Shown one piece after another: positions 9,404 to 18,363 of a stretch of 53,878 bases of DNA. Within the stretch, counting starts at the first letter, position 1, and each line of letters begins with the position of its first letter. The position numbers and the translations under genes are program-made. The notes under the pieces were generated by a model. The model had not been told where the DNA came from, made no database searches, and worked only from the letters and a program-made list of their open reading frames with translations. The stretch lies in NCBI GenBank assembly GCA_028870845.1, contig JAGWOR010000014.1:1-53878 (forward strand). The letters run 5' to 3'. The stretch is from Gammaproteobacteria bacterium (GTDB lineage Bacteria > Pseudomonadota > Gammaproteobacteria > Natronospirales > REEB76).

Positions 9404-10116
9404 GCGGAAAAGATCGCGGCTATCGAGCGCTGGATATTATCCGCTGCGGTTCGCGGGTCTGGGGCTTTGCGGATGGGACGGCCCACCACGATGTAATCGG
9501 CGCCATTCTGGAACGCCTGCTCCACTGTCACCGCGCGTTTTTGGTCGTCTTCGGGACGGTTTTCCACCGGACGGATGCCCGGCGTAACCACCAGCAAACG
9601 ATGGTCGATGAATTCGCGCAGCCGCGCGACTTCCAGGCCCGAAGCGACCACGCCGTCGCAGCCCGCTTCCAGGGCACGGCGCGCGCGCGACAACACCAGT
9701 TGCTCCACATCGCATTCAAAACCCAGGTCATCCAAATCGCCCCGGTCCAGGCTGGTAAGTACGGTGACCGCCAATATTTTGAGATTTCCCTTGGCTTGTG
9801 CCGCAGCTTCCATGATGGCCTGGTTGCCGTGCACGGTGCAGAAACTTGCGCCGCACTGTGACAGCCGGCGGACCGCGGCCTGCACAGTGGCCGGGATATC
9901 AAAAAACTTGAGGTCCACGAAGACTTTTTTGCGCTGTGCTATCAGCCAGTCGAGCAGTTCGAAATAGCCGCCTGCCATGAAAAGTTCGAGTCCCAGCTTG
10001 TAGAAATGCACCGAATCACCAAGCTGCAAAACCCATTGGCGTGCACGTTCAGTGTCCGCGACATCGAGTGCAAAGATCAGCCGTTCTTCGTGCGGTATGG
10101 AATTGCTGGTAAGCAT
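9400..10116 (-). CDS. pyrF: Orotidine 5'-phosphate decarboxylase (PyrF)
   Basis: Final step of UMP synthesis, decarboxylating OMP. The 238 residues form a TIM barrel with IFALDV at the first strand, the catalytic DLKFFDIP loop (Asp-x-Lys-x-x-D type), VTPGIRP near the phosphate-binding region and [10 protein letters not shown] at the last strand. The gene is separated from dgt by about 42 bases and overlaps hemE by four. Placement between dgt and hemE is not an arrangement I would have predicted, but every motif is intact. Confidence 0.95.
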   Translation of the reverse strand: MLTSNSIPHEERLIFALDVADTERARQWVLQLGDSVHFYKLGLELFMAGGYFELLDWLIAQRKKVFVDLKFFDIPATVQAAVRRLSQCGASFCTVHGNQAIMEAAAQAKGNLKILAVTVLTSLDRGDLDDLGFECDVEQLVLSRARRALEAGCDGVVASGLEVARLREFIDHRLLVVTPGIRPVENRPEDDQKRAVTVEQAFQNGADYIVVGRPIRKAPDPRTAADNIQRSIAAIFSA

Positions 10117-10158
10117 CTGGGCATGCCGATAATTATATTTTGCTGTGCGGCGATTCTA

Positions 10159-11349
10159 TCACGCAGTACCGCTGTACTTGGCCTCATGCGGCGCTTGCCC
10201 GCTGACGCGCTGGTATTCACGCAGTGCATAACGGTCGGTCATGCCCGCGATGTAGTCAGCCACCCTGCGGGCGCGTTCCATGTCCGTGTCCGCATGATTC
10301 AAGTCCGAGGCAAACACGGCTTGGTTGCGGGGTAAAAGTGCGGGATTGTTCATATAGGCTTTGAACAAAGCCTGCACCACTCGTGTGGCTTCTTGCGTGG
10401 CCGTTTGCACCCGTGGGTGAAGATAAAGCTGTTTGCGCAAAAATTGCGCCAGCACCCGGCTATTGGAACCTACCGACGGGCTGAAGGCAATTAATGGTTT
10501 GGGCAGACTGCGTACGTCTTCTATGCTGGAGGGTGCCGCGGCCTGGATATTGGCGCGGCTCTGTTGGATCAGGTCGGTGACCAATGCGTCAATCATCCTG
10601 CGCACGGTTTCGTGTATCAAACGGCGGGTGGCGAGACCTGGGTAGCGTCTGCATACTTCAATATAGGGCGAACCGAAAAGATCGATGCGCATGAGCTCTT
10701 CCACACGAATCAGCCCAGCACGCAAGCCATCATCCACATCGTGGTTGTTGTAGGCGATTTCATCGGCCAGGTTGGCAAGTTGGGCTTCAAGTCCCGGCTG
10801 GCGGTGTTCGATGAAGCGCCTTCCCAGTTCACCCAAACGCCTGGCATTGGCCTGTGAACAGTGCTTGAGGATGCCTTCGCGGGTTTCAAAGGTCAGGTTC
10901 AATCCGGGAAATTCCGCATATTTTTCTTCCAGCAGCTCCACCACTCGCAGGGACTGGAAATTGTGTTCAAAACCGCCGAACTTCCGCATCGCGTCGTTCA
11001 GGGCCTCCTGGCCGGCATGGCCAAAGGGCGTATGGCCCAGGTCATGGGCCAGGGCGATGGCTTCGGTAAGCGCTTCATTCAGGCCCAGGGCCACCGCGAC
11101 ACTGCGGGCGATTTGCGCAACTTCCAGGGTGTGCGTAAGGCGTGTACGGTACAGATCGCCTTCGTCATATACGAACACCTGGGTCTTGTACATGAGCCGG
11201 CGGAAGGCGCCGGTATGGATAATGCGGTCGCGATCGCGCTGGTACTCACTGCGGATCTTTGGGGGCGGTTCAGGATAATTGCGGCCCCGGGAGTTTGAGT
11301 CACGCGCCGCGCAGGCCGCCAGCAAATGATCACTCCCGGGGCTGTTCAA
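10159..11349 (-). CDS. dgt: Deoxyguanosinetriphosphate triphosphohydrolase-like protein (Dgt)
   Basis: HD-superfamily dNTP triphosphohydrolase removing triphosphate from deoxynucleotides. The metal-binding pattern is complete: RLTHTLEV gives the first His, AIALAHDLGHTPFGHAG gives the HD pair and downstream His, and NNHDVDDG gives the distal Asp. The 396 residues fit the shorter type-2 dGTPase-like group rather than the longer E. coli Dgt. The start overlaps the aroB stop by four bases. This arrangement next to aroB is common in gammaproteobacteria, although a damX-like SPOR gene is not present here. Confidence 0.9.
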   Translation of the reverse strand: MNSPGSDHLLAACAARDSNSRGRNYPEPPPKIRSEYQRDRDRIIHTGAFRRLMYKTQVFVYDEGDLYRTRLTHTLEVAQIARSVAVALGLNEALTEAIALAHDLGHTPFGHAGQEALNDAMRKFGGFEHNFQSLRVVELLEEKYAEFPGLNLTFETREGILKHCSQANARRLGELGRRFIEHRQPGLEAQLANLADEIAYNNHDVDDGLRAGLIRVEELMRIDLFGSPYIEVCRRYPGLATRRLIHETVRRMIDALVTDLIQQSRANIQAAAPSSIEDVRSLPKPLIAFSPSVGSNSRVLAQFLRKQLYLHPRVQTATQEATRVVQALFKAYMNNPALLPRNQAVFASDLNHADTDMERARRVADYIAGMTDRYALREYQRVSGQAPHEAKYSGTA

Positions 11350-12425
11350 AGCGGGTTGCCGGCCAGGGTGTCGCCCAGCAGTTGTGGATCAAAATTCTCC
11401 GTGACCTCCGCTTTGCCGATGCCCCTGGGCAGCACCAGGTTCATACGGCCTTTGCGATTTTTCTTGTCACGTCTCATGTAAGTCAGAATCTGCATGGGTG
11501 TGATTGAGGTCGGCGGTTTGTTCGGGAGTCCGGCGCGTTCCAGCAGGCGGCAGATGCGCCGGTATTCCGAGGCTTTGAGCCAGTCCATGCGCACCGCGAG
11601 TTCGGCTGCCATGCTGATGCCGGCTGCCACCGCTTCGCCGTGCAGCCACTCCCCATACCCCAATGCGCTCTCGATTGCATGACCGAAGGTATGCCCCAGG
11701 TTGAGCAACGCCCGCCGGCCCTGCTCAGTCTCATCCTGTTCCACAATTGTGCTCTTGATGGCGCAGCTTCGCAGGATGGCGTACTCGCAGGCTTCCGGGT
11801 TCTGTTCGAGTATTTCCTGTACATGGGCTTCCAGCCATAGGAACAGGTCCACATCTGCGATCAGGCCGCATTTGATGATTTCCGCCAGACCGGCGCTTAG
11901 TTCGCGCGGCGGCAAGCTGCGCAATGTGTTGGTATCCGCGACCACCGCCAGCGGCTGGTGAAATGCACCGATCATGTTTTTGCCATGGCGGTGGTTGATG
12001 GCGGTTTTGCCGCCCACCGATGAGTCCACCTGTGATAACAGCGTAGTGGGTACCTGAATGTATTTGATCCCTCGTTGATAACAAGCAGCGGCGAAACCGG
12101 TCAGGTCACCGACAACACCCCCGCCCAGGGCCAGCAGCACCGCATCGCGACCCAAACCGTGTTTGATCAGTGCGCTGAAGATACTGTCCAGGCTTTGCCA
12201 GTCCTTGTGGCTTTCGCCGTGTGGCAGGGTCAGATGATAGGGTGAGAATTCCCTCAGAGTGCGTGCCAGTTTCCGCAAGTACAGGGGCGCGACTATGTCA
12301 TCGCTGATGATGCATACCGCGCGTTTCTGCAGATACTCGGCGAACAGCTGGGTATGCTCCAGCAATCCAGCTTCGATGTGAATCGGGTAACTGCGGTTGC
12401 CGAGTTGCACTGTCATTGTCGCCAT
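11346..12425 (-). CDS. aroB: 3-dehydroquinate synthase (AroB)
   Basis: Second step of the shikimate pathway, converting DAHP to 3-dehydroquinate with NAD and a divalent metal. The 359 residues carry ALGGGVVGDLTGF (NAD binding), VPTTLLSQVDSSVGGKT, the metal ligand region HLGEAVAAG-type LHGEAVAAGISMA, and NLGHTFGHAIE. It is coupled to aroK upstream with a 15-base gap and to dgt downstream with a four-base overlap. All catalytic motifs are intact. Confidence 0.96.
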   Translation of the reverse strand: MATMTVQLGNRSYPIHIEAGLLEHTQLFAEYLQKRAVCIISDDIVAPLYLRKLARTLREFSPYHLTLPHGESHKDWQSLDSIFSALIKHGLGRDAVLLALGGGVVGDLTGFAAACYQRGIKYIQVPTTLLSQVDSSVGGKTAINHRHGKNMIGAFHQPLAVVADTNTLRSLPPRELSAGLAEIIKCGLIADVDLFLWLEAHVQEILEQNPEACEYAILRSCAIKSTIVEQDETEQGRRALLNLGHTFGHAIESALGYGEWLHGEAVAAGISMAAELAVRMDWLKASEYRRICRLLERAGLPNKPPTSITPMQILTYMRRDKKNRKGRMNLVLPRGIGKAEVTENFDPQLLGDTLAGNPL

Positions 12426-12440
12426 GACTGTGATTTCCTG

Positions 12441-13013
12441 TCAGACGACATTTTCAGGACGGGCTGCAGCCTTGTGCAATTCCCGCAGGATGGCTTGCGC
12501 CAGCTTTTTAACCTTTCCATGATCCGTGCTGATGATTAATTGTGCGATGCTTTCGTAGAGTGGCTCACGGACTACAAACAGTTCCTGCAGGCGCAGGTTG
12601 CGATCGGATGCGTGCAGCAGCGGACGCCGCTGGGTATGCGCGGTGCGGTCTGACTGAGATGCAACCGAGGCCTTGAGGTATATCACGAAACCATGGTTTT
12701 GCAGGCAGGCGCGGTTGGCGGGATCCAGCACCGCACCGCCACCGGTTGCCAGCACGATATTGCGCCGCTGGCTGAGTTCCTCGATGACCTGCCGTTCCCG
12801 GCGGCGGAAACCGGTTTCGCCCTCTTTCTCGAAGATCAGCGGAATATCGGCGCCGGTGCGGCGCTCGATTTCGTGATCGCTATCGAAGAATTTCCATGCC
12901 AGGAGTCGCGCAAGTTCACGGCCTATCGCCGTCTTCCCCGCCCCCATGGGGCCGATTAGGAACAGCCTGTTGATTGCGATGCTGTTGAATTCTGAATGAA
13001 GCAAACAGCTCAA
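12441..13013 (-). CDS. aroK: Shikimate kinase (AroK)
   Basis: Phosphorylates shikimate with ATP. GPMGAGKTAIGRELA is the P-loop, FFDSDHEIE and GFRRRE bind shikimate, and LATGGGAVL is the glycine-rich loop. There is no ATG before the P-loop. The frame can start at TTG 13013, with AGGAG three bases upstream, or at a TTG three codons later with about 11 bases of spacing, so the start is uncertain by a few residues. The final length of about 190 is near normal. It lies between pilQ and aroB, the usual gammaproteobacterial order. Confidence 0.93.
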   Translation of the reverse strand: MSCLLHSEFNSIAINRLFLIGPMGAGKTAIGRELARLLAWKFFDSDHEIERRTGADIPLIFEKEGETGFRRRERQVIEELSQRRNIVLATGGGAVLDPANRACLQNHGFVIYLKASVASQSDRTAHTQRRPLLHASDRNLRLQELFVVREPLYESIAQLIISTDHGKVKKLAQAILRELHKAAARPENVV

Positions 13014-13066
13014 TATCTCCTGGTCGAACTATATATGATCGCCTGTGAATATCTCTGCCGTACCGT

Positions 13067-15295
13067 TCATTCACCCAACATGGAATTTTGAGTCATGATT
13101 TTTGGCGTGACGAAGATCAGCAACTCATCCTTGTTGTTCGTGGTTTGGGTGTTGCGGAACAGCCAGCCGATCAGCGGGATGTCGCCGAGCAACGGCACTT
13201 TGTTGATGGTGGTGTTCTGGTTGGTGATGTAGATGCCGCCCAGCACCACGGTGTCGCCGTCGTTCACCAGCACCTGGGTTTTGACGTTGCGGGTATTGAT
13301 GCTGGGCACACTGCCGCCGTTGGCGGTCGGCACGAATTGACCCACGGTGTCGTCATGCACGTCCAGGTTCATGAAGATGCGGTTATCCGGCGTGATCTGC
13401 GGGGTCACGTCCAGGCTCAATACGGCGTTCTTGAACGATACGGTGGTGGCGCCGCTGGAAGCCGATTGGGTATAGGGAATTTCCGTACCCTGCAGGATGG
13501 TGGCTTCCTGGCCGTTGGCGGTGATCACCCGCGGGCTGGAGACCACTTCACCCTTGCCGGCCGCCGCCATGGCCGACAGCTCCAGATCCAGCAGGAAATT
13601 CTGACGCAGCACGGAAACCGCCAGCTGCCCGAAAGGATTGGCCGTGGGCACATTCACATTCAGCTGGTCATTGAGCGAGGGCAGGCTCAGCAAGGGTGTA
13701 CCGGTAACCGGTACGCCGGGTGGCACGGGATTGAAGGCATTCTGCTGGGTATTGGCGCCGGTAAGAGTTCCACCCACAGTCATCAGTCCGCCGCTGGTCT
13801 GGCGGATGCCATTGGCGCCGAACTGCACGCCCAGCTCGCTGTTGTAATCATTCTGCGCCACTACCACGCGCGAATTGATCAGCACCTGTTTGACCGGTAT
13901 GTCCAGTTTCGCCACCATCTGGCGGATATCCGCGATATTATCGGCGGTATCCTGCACCAGCAGGGTATTGGTGCGGGTGTCAACGCTGATGCTGCCGCGT
14001 GACGACAGCAATGAGGATTTTCCGCCCTGGCCTTTGATCAGAGTGGCCAGGTCACTGGCTTTGGCGTAATTCACCTGGATGTAGGCGGATTGCAGCGGTG
14101 CGCTCTGCACCAGGCTCTGGCGCGCGGCGAATTCCGCCTGTTCCTGCGCCGCGATGTCCTGGGCGGTACCGATGATCAGGGTATTGCCGTATTCACGCGA
14201 TGCCAGACCCTTGGTTTTCATGATGATGTCCAGGGCCTGGTCCCAAGGCACATCCTGCAGGCGCAAGGTGATGTTGCCGTGCACACTGTCAGACACCACG
14301 ATATTTTTGCCGCTGGCATCCGCGAGAATCTGCAGCACCGCGCGGATGTCGATGTTCTGGAAGTTCAGGCTGATCTTCTGGCCGGAGTACTCCTTTTGCT
14401 GGGCGGCCTGTTCCTGTTGCGCTGTTACCGGCGTGAATTCCATGGAGAACAGGTTATCGCTCTGAAAAGCAAGTTTCGAAAAGCTTCCGCTGGGGTGAAT
14501 CACGAGCCTGGCGCCCTTTGGCGTGTTTTCGGCATCGATATACTGGACGGGTGTGGCAAAATCAGTCACGTCCATGCGCCGCACCAGATTCTTTGGCAGC
14601 GTGGTGTTGGCGAAATCAACCACCACGTTTTCACCCTCGGTGTGCACATTGCCGACGATGGCAGCGGTGCTCAGATCCACAATAATCTTGCCCATGCTGT
14701 TTTCACCGCGGCGGAAGTCCACGTTGGTGATGGTTTGTGTTGAAGCCGGAGATCCAGCAGTACTTCCGGAAGAGTCTGGCGCAGTGCCGGTGGTGGCCGC
14801 CAGTGCGGTTGTGCTCGCCGTCAGACTGGCAGGGTCGATTTTGGCCACAGCCGTGTCACTGGGATTGGAGCCCAACAGTATGTAAACGGTATTTCCTTGG
14901 GCACTCATGTTATACGGCACCAGGGAAGTGAGGTTGATAACGACACGGGAGCGGGTACCTGCTTCCGCCACCATCACGTTATTCACGTCCCCTACACCAA
15001 TGCTGGTTTCACGGTCTTTGAGGGCCAAGCGAGTGTCATTCAGATCCAGGGCGATGCGCGCGGGTTGTCCGATTGTGAAGCTCAGCGGCTGCGGGGCCGT
15101 ATCGCTCATCTTCAGTTGCAACTGCACTCGGTCGCCGGGCAGTTTGGTTGCCGTGATGGCTTGCAACTGGTTTTTCCCCTTGGGTGCGTCAGCCGCAAAT
15201 CCATTACACATGGCCAGTTGGCCTAGCACGAGTAGACTGCATGCCAGCAGAATCAGTCGTGCCCGGGAATGCGGAAATGTCGGTATGCTATTCAT
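13067..15295 (-). CDS. pilQ: Type IV pilus secretin (PilQ)
   Basis: Outer-membrane secretin through which the type IV pilus is extruded. The 742 residues begin with a signal peptide (to about residue 35). Two AMIN peptidoglycan-binding domains follow (about 44-140 and 190-285) with a Ser/Thr/Ala-rich linker between them. Next come the short secretin/TonB N-domain (about 310-375, beginning KISLNFQNIDIRAVL), a NolW-type repeat, and the secretin core containing VVSSPRVITANGQEA and VLGGIY near the C-terminus. It is the last gene of pilMNOPQ, 22 bases after pilP. Confidence 0.96.
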   Translation of the reverse strand: MNSIPTFPHSRARLILLACSLLVLGQLAMCNGFAADAPKGKNQLQAITATKLPGDRVQLQLKMSDTAPQPLSFTIGQPARIALDLNDTRLALKDRETSIGVGDVNNVMVAEAGTRSRVVINLTSLVPYNMSAQGNTVYILLGSNPSDTAVAKIDPASLTASTTALAATTGTAPDSSGSTAGSPASTQTITNVDFRRGENSMGKIIVDLSTAAIVGNVHTEGENVVVDFANTTLPKNLVRRMDVTDFATPVQYIDAENTPKGARLVIHPSGSFSKLAFQSDNLFSMEFTPVTAQQEQAAQQKEYSGQKISLNFQNIDIRAVLQILADASGKNIVVSDSVHGNITLRLQDVPWDQALDIIMKTKGLASREYGNTLIIGTAQDIAAQEQAEFAARQSLVQSAPLQSAYIQVNYAKASDLATLIKGQGGKSSLLSSRGSISVDTRTNTLLVQDTADNIADIRQMVAKLDIPVKQVLINSRVVVAQNDYNSELGVQFGANGIRQTSGGLMTVGGTLTGANTQQNAFNPVPPGVPVTGTPLLSLPSLNDQLNVNVPTANPFGQLAVSVLRQNFLLDLELSAMAAAGKGEVVSSPRVITANGQEATILQGTEIPYTQSASSGATTVSFKNAVLSLDVTPQITPDNRIFMNLDVHDDTVGQFVPTANGGSVPSINTRNVKTQVLVNDGDTVVLGGIYITNQNTTINKVPLLGDIPLIGWLFRNTQTTNNKDELLIFVTPKIMTQNSMLGE

Positions 15296-15317
15296 AATTG
15301 CTCGCCTCGCGTAGAAA

Positions 15318-15869
15318 TCAGCCGCCCAGCTGGACGGTCGTATCCCGTTCTACCCAGCCTCCCTGTCCATCCGGCACGATCTCTCGCAACACCAAGCCCG
15401 CTTGGCTGATTTTGATGATCTTGCCGTAATTCTGACCCATGTAATTGCCCAAAGTGACTCTGTGTACCACGCCGTCGCCATCGCGTATCAAGGCATAAGT
15501 GACGCCTTTCAGCGTCAAACTGCCCATCATCTTCAGGCTATCCAGGGGAAACTGTTCCAGGTACTGACGCGGGCGATTGAAGTCCGGGTGCAGGCCGGAA
15601 GAGTTATGGCCATTTGTGGACTTGGCGAAATCCTGCAACTGGGGGATGAAAGGAGAACGCATGTCCTTGTCGTCATAGGTATATGACTCAAACGGCTTAA
15701 TTTGCGGGAGCGGCGCTATCTGGCCGCCGCGGCGCGCTTTAACCTGGGCCACATACTGTTCCAGATCTTTCATGCGGCTGCCGCAGCCGGCCAACAACAC
15801 CGCCATGCATACCGCGGTGACCAGGCCAAGGTGACGCCGGGATGATTTCAGAGGCTGTCTTTTAATCAT
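15318..15869 (-). CDS. pilP: Type IV pilus assembly lipoprotein (PilP)
   Basis: Lipoprotein linking the inner-membrane PilN-PilO complex to the secretin PilQ. The 183 residues have a lipoprotein signal with LLAGC giving the lipidated Cys near residue 29, a flexible stretch, then the conserved DDKDMRSPF motif and a C-terminal beta domain (LKGVTYALIRDGDG to LREIVPDGQGGW). The start overlaps the pilO stop by four bases. Family length and order are typical. Confidence 0.94.
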   Translation of the reverse strand: MIKRQPLKSSRRHLGLVTAVCMAVLLAGCGSRMKDLEQYVAQVKARRGGQIAPLPQIKPFESYTYDDKDMRSPFIPQLQDFAKSTNGHNSSGLHPDFNRPRQYLEQFPLDSLKMMGSLTLKGVTYALIRDGDGVVHRVTLGNYMGQNYGKIIKISQAGLVLREIVPDGQGGWVERDTTVQLGG

Positions 15870-16537
15870 TTCCCGGGCCTCGCATTGCGTTTAACTGGTT
15901 TCTTGCGCCCGTGCTCCTGTTCTTCATTTTGCTCGAGATAGCGGTAAGTTTTTGCCGTCAAGCTCATGATCAGGTTGGCGCCATTGCTGTTGTTGCCCAT
16001 CGGTTTGATGGTCACGTCATGCACCGTCACGATGCGTGGCAAGGCTGCTAAATCACTGACAAATTTGCCGAATTGGTGATAGGTACCCTCGACCTGTATC
16101 TGGATAGGTTTTTCAGCGTAGAAATCTTTGATGATCTCATTTTCAGGCTTGAACAGGTCCTGCTTGAGGCCGTCAATTTGGGCGGTTTGAGAGATGTCCT
16201 GCAACAGGCTCGGAATCTCGGTTTTACCTGGCAGCTGGCGCAGCATAGTTCCAAAGGAGCGCTTCATCTGTGCGATTTGCGCCTTATAGATTTCGAGATG
16301 GGAAGCTTCGGCAGCTTTCTGTTCGAATTCAGTTTTGAGCGTCACTTCCTGCTGTTGCGCCTGAGTCAGCTGCTGCTTGTCGTCGCTCAGCCAGAAGTAG
16401 TAGCCGATAAGCACTACGAATGCAAAAATCACGATATAGGCAATTACCCGCGCCGGTGTCGGCCAGCTTCCTGGATTCCTGAAATCCAGGTTGCGGAATT
16501 CGCTGAAGTCGATATTTTTAAGGTCGGCCAGCTTCAT
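15866..16537 (-). CDS. pilO: Type IV pilus inner-membrane platform protein (PilO)
   Basis: Bitopic protein that pairs with PilN in the alignment subcomplex. The 223 residues have a short cytoplasmic N-terminus, one membrane helix (about 30-50, VIAYIVIFAFVVLIGYYF), a coiled-coil stretch rich in Gln/Glu/Lys (about 55-110), and a ferredoxin-like periplasmic domain (about 120-205). A charged tail ends RNARPGK. Four-base overlaps with pilN and pilP indicate tight coupling. Confidence 0.94.
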   Translation of the reverse strand: MKLADLKNIDFSEFRNLDFRNPGSWPTPARVIAYIVIFAFVVLIGYYFWLSDDKQQLTQAQQQEVTLKTEFEQKAAEASHLEIYKAQIAQMKRSFGTMLRQLPGKTEIPSLLQDISQTAQIDGLKQDLFKPENEIIKDFYAEKPIQIQVEGTYHQFGKFVSDLAALPRIVTVHDVTIKPMGNNSNGANLIMSLTAKTYRYLEQNEEQEHGRKKPVKRNARPGK

Positions 16538-17124
16538 GACTGGGCGCCCCCGGATTTGGAGTTCTTGCTTTCATCGGCCTTGTCCACGACCTTGGCAGTG
16601 ACATTGAATTGCTGGGCGCGCGCACCGAAATCCACCTTCGGGTCTTTTTGCACTACTTGCAGGTTCGGGTCGCCCATCCAGTCGGATGAATCGATGTTGC
16701 GCATATAAGTCGAAACCCTGGCGCTGGATTCAGCGACACCGTGGATTTCAACCTGGTCGCCTTTCTGCCGCACATCGGTCAGGTATACGCCGGGCGGTAA
16801 TGTTTTTACTAGCTGGTCGAACAGATGCACCTCAGTAGGTCGGCTCTGCTGCAACTGCTCGATGATCTGCATGCGTGCCAACAGGCGGGCTTTGGTTTCC
16901 TGCAGATCCTTGATCTCAGCTATTTGCTTGTCCAACAGCGCAATCTGGCCTTTAAGGTAGTTGTTGCGTGCCTGCTGGTTTGATATTGCGGCATTCAAAC
17001 CAAACCACATGAGTAGCAACACAAAGATGCCAACAATTGCCGATAGCACCAGCCGCAGATTGAATACCTGCTGGCGGTTTTTGCGGCGTTCTTCGCGCCA
17101 GGGCAGTAGATTAATGCTTGGCAT
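16534..17124 (-). CDS. pilN: Type IV pilus inner-membrane platform protein (PilN)
   Basis: Partner of PilO and cytoplasmic PilM. The N-terminus INLLPWREERR is the conserved PilM-binding peptide. It is followed by one membrane helix (about 24-44), a coiled coil (about 50-90) and a periplasmic ferredoxin-like domain with LPPGVYLTDV. Length is 196 residues. The start overlaps the end of pilM by 14 bases, and the stop overlaps pilO by four. Confidence 0.94.
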   Translation of the reverse strand: MPSINLLPWREERRKNRQQVFNLRLVLSAIVGIFVLLLMWFGLNAAISNQQARNNYLKGQIALLDKQIAEIKDLQETKARLLARMQIIEQLQQSRPTEVHLFDQLVKTLPPGVYLTDVRQKGDQVEIHGVAESSARVSTYMRNIDSSDWMGDPNLQVVQKDPKVDFGARAQQFNVTAKVVDKADESKNSKSGGAQS

Positions 17125-18193
17125 ATTTGTCGAAGCTCCTCAGGGCCAAGCCGCAAGCTACGATAAGCGATGCGGCTTCATTCTCAACAAACTGCGATTT
17201 TGCCCGCGTTGAGAGTTTCATTTTTCCGAACGGATTGCTGACAACGGTGGGCGTGTTCAATTTTGTCGAAATCCGATCGGCTGCACCGGGAATGGCAGCG
17301 CATCCACCGCACAACAATATCTGGTCAAGGTGTTGATGCTCGCTGGTGGATGACTGATAGAACTGCAGGGAACGGTTTACAGCCTGAGCCATGTCATCCA
17401 CGAAGGGATCCAGGATTTCCACTTTGTAATTGTTTGGCAGGCCGCCCTCTTTTTTTGCCTTGCCGGCTTCTTCGTAGGTCAAACCGTAGTGGCGCATGAT
17501 TTCTTCGGTGAGCTGTTTGCCGCCAAAATCGGTGTTATAGCTGTAGATGATGCGGCGATCATGCAGCACCGTGAATGTGGTGGTGGCTGCTCCAAAATCC
17601 ACCAGCCCGATGGTGCGATCCACGCCTTCGTCAATCATTTGGTGGGCGATCAGTTTGCAGGCGTTTTCTACCGCGTATACCTCGACATCGATGACTAGCG
17701 CATCCATGCCGGCGATTTCCAGCACCGCCTGGAGTTTTTCGATGTTATCCCGACGTGCAGCAACCAGCAGCACATCCATCAAATCCGGGTCGGCCTTTGA
17801 GACGCCGAGAATCTCGTAGTCAAAAGCCACTTCTTCCAGTGGCTGGGAGATATACTGGTCCGCCTGCAATTCGATCTGTTCACCCAGTTCCTTGTCGGTC
17901 AGGGAAGCAGGCATCTGGATGGTTTTGGTCATCACCTGGCCACCAACGGCCACCGCGGCATGCTTGGTGCGGGGACTGGCGCGCTTGACGGCTTTACGAA
18001 CCGCGTTACCCACCGAATCCAGGTCCATAATGACCTTGTCGGTGATAGCATTGAATGGCATCGCTTCGGCAGCAAAACTCTCAACCTTATAGGCGTTGCC
18101 GGTTTTGGAAAGCTCAATCAGTTTCACCGAGGAAGTGCTGATATCGATTCCCACGAGAGGTTTTGACGCACGCTTGAACAGCCCGTCTAGCAC
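17111..18193 (-). CDS. pilM: Type IV pilus assembly ATPase-like protein (PilM)
   Basis: Cytoplasmic actin-like protein that binds PilN and connects the pilus motor to the membrane platform. The 360 residues contain actin-fold phosphate loops VGIDISTSSVKLIEL near the start and GLVDFGAATTTFTVL in the middle, and the C-terminal LCGGCAAIPG. A GTG start at 18193 with AAGGA nine bases upstream is chosen. It heads the pilMNOPQ operon and is divergent from mrcA, an arrangement conserved in many gammaproteobacteria. Confidence 0.95.
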   Translation of the reverse strand: MLDGLFKRASKPLVGIDISTSSVKLIELSKTGNAYKVESFAAEAMPFNAITDKVIMDLDSVGNAVRKAVKRASPRTKHAAVAVGGQVMTKTIQMPASLTDKELGEQIELQADQYISQPLEEVAFDYEILGVSKADPDLMDVLLVAARRDNIEKLQAVLEIAGMDALVIDVEVYAVENACKLIAHQMIDEGVDRTIGLVDFGAATTTFTVLHDRRIIYSYNTDFGGKQLTEEIMRHYGLTYEEAGKAKKEGGLPNNYKVEILDPFVDDMAQAVNRSLQFYQSSTSEHQHLDQILLCGGCAAIPGAADRISTKLNTPTVVSNPFGKMKLSTRAKSQFVENEAASLIVACGLALRSFDKYAKH

Positions 18194-18264
18194 GTTGGTA
18201 AGTCCTTCCGTTATCCCTTGGTTTCCGACCTTAAGGCCGGCCCCGTGTCTTAATCTACAGCTTC

Positions 18265-18292
18265 AATATATATCAACAAATGATTAAATCAA
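18265..18292 (-). promoter_or_regulatory. Candidate promoter for pilMNOPQ
   Basis: On the minus strand TTGATT (18287-18292) and TATATT (18265-18270) are separated by 16 bases in an AT-rich region, about 70 bases before the pilM GTG start. The 170-base region to mrcA also holds TTATGCACA at 18308-18316, a match to the DnaA-box consensus. Transcription start is not known. Confidence 0.4.
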
Positions 18293-18363
18293 ATATAGTT
18301 TTTTATCTTATGCACAGGTTGTGCCATAACTGCATATGTTGAATCCAGCCTTCAATTTCGGAC

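Noticed and set aside
13088-14002. Long open frame (304 codons) on the plus strand opposite pilQ
   Set aside because: pilQ is certain from its secretin and AMIN motifs. The opposite frame is His/Gln/Val-rich, as expected from the complement of GC-biased codons, and has no ribosome-binding site or family motif.
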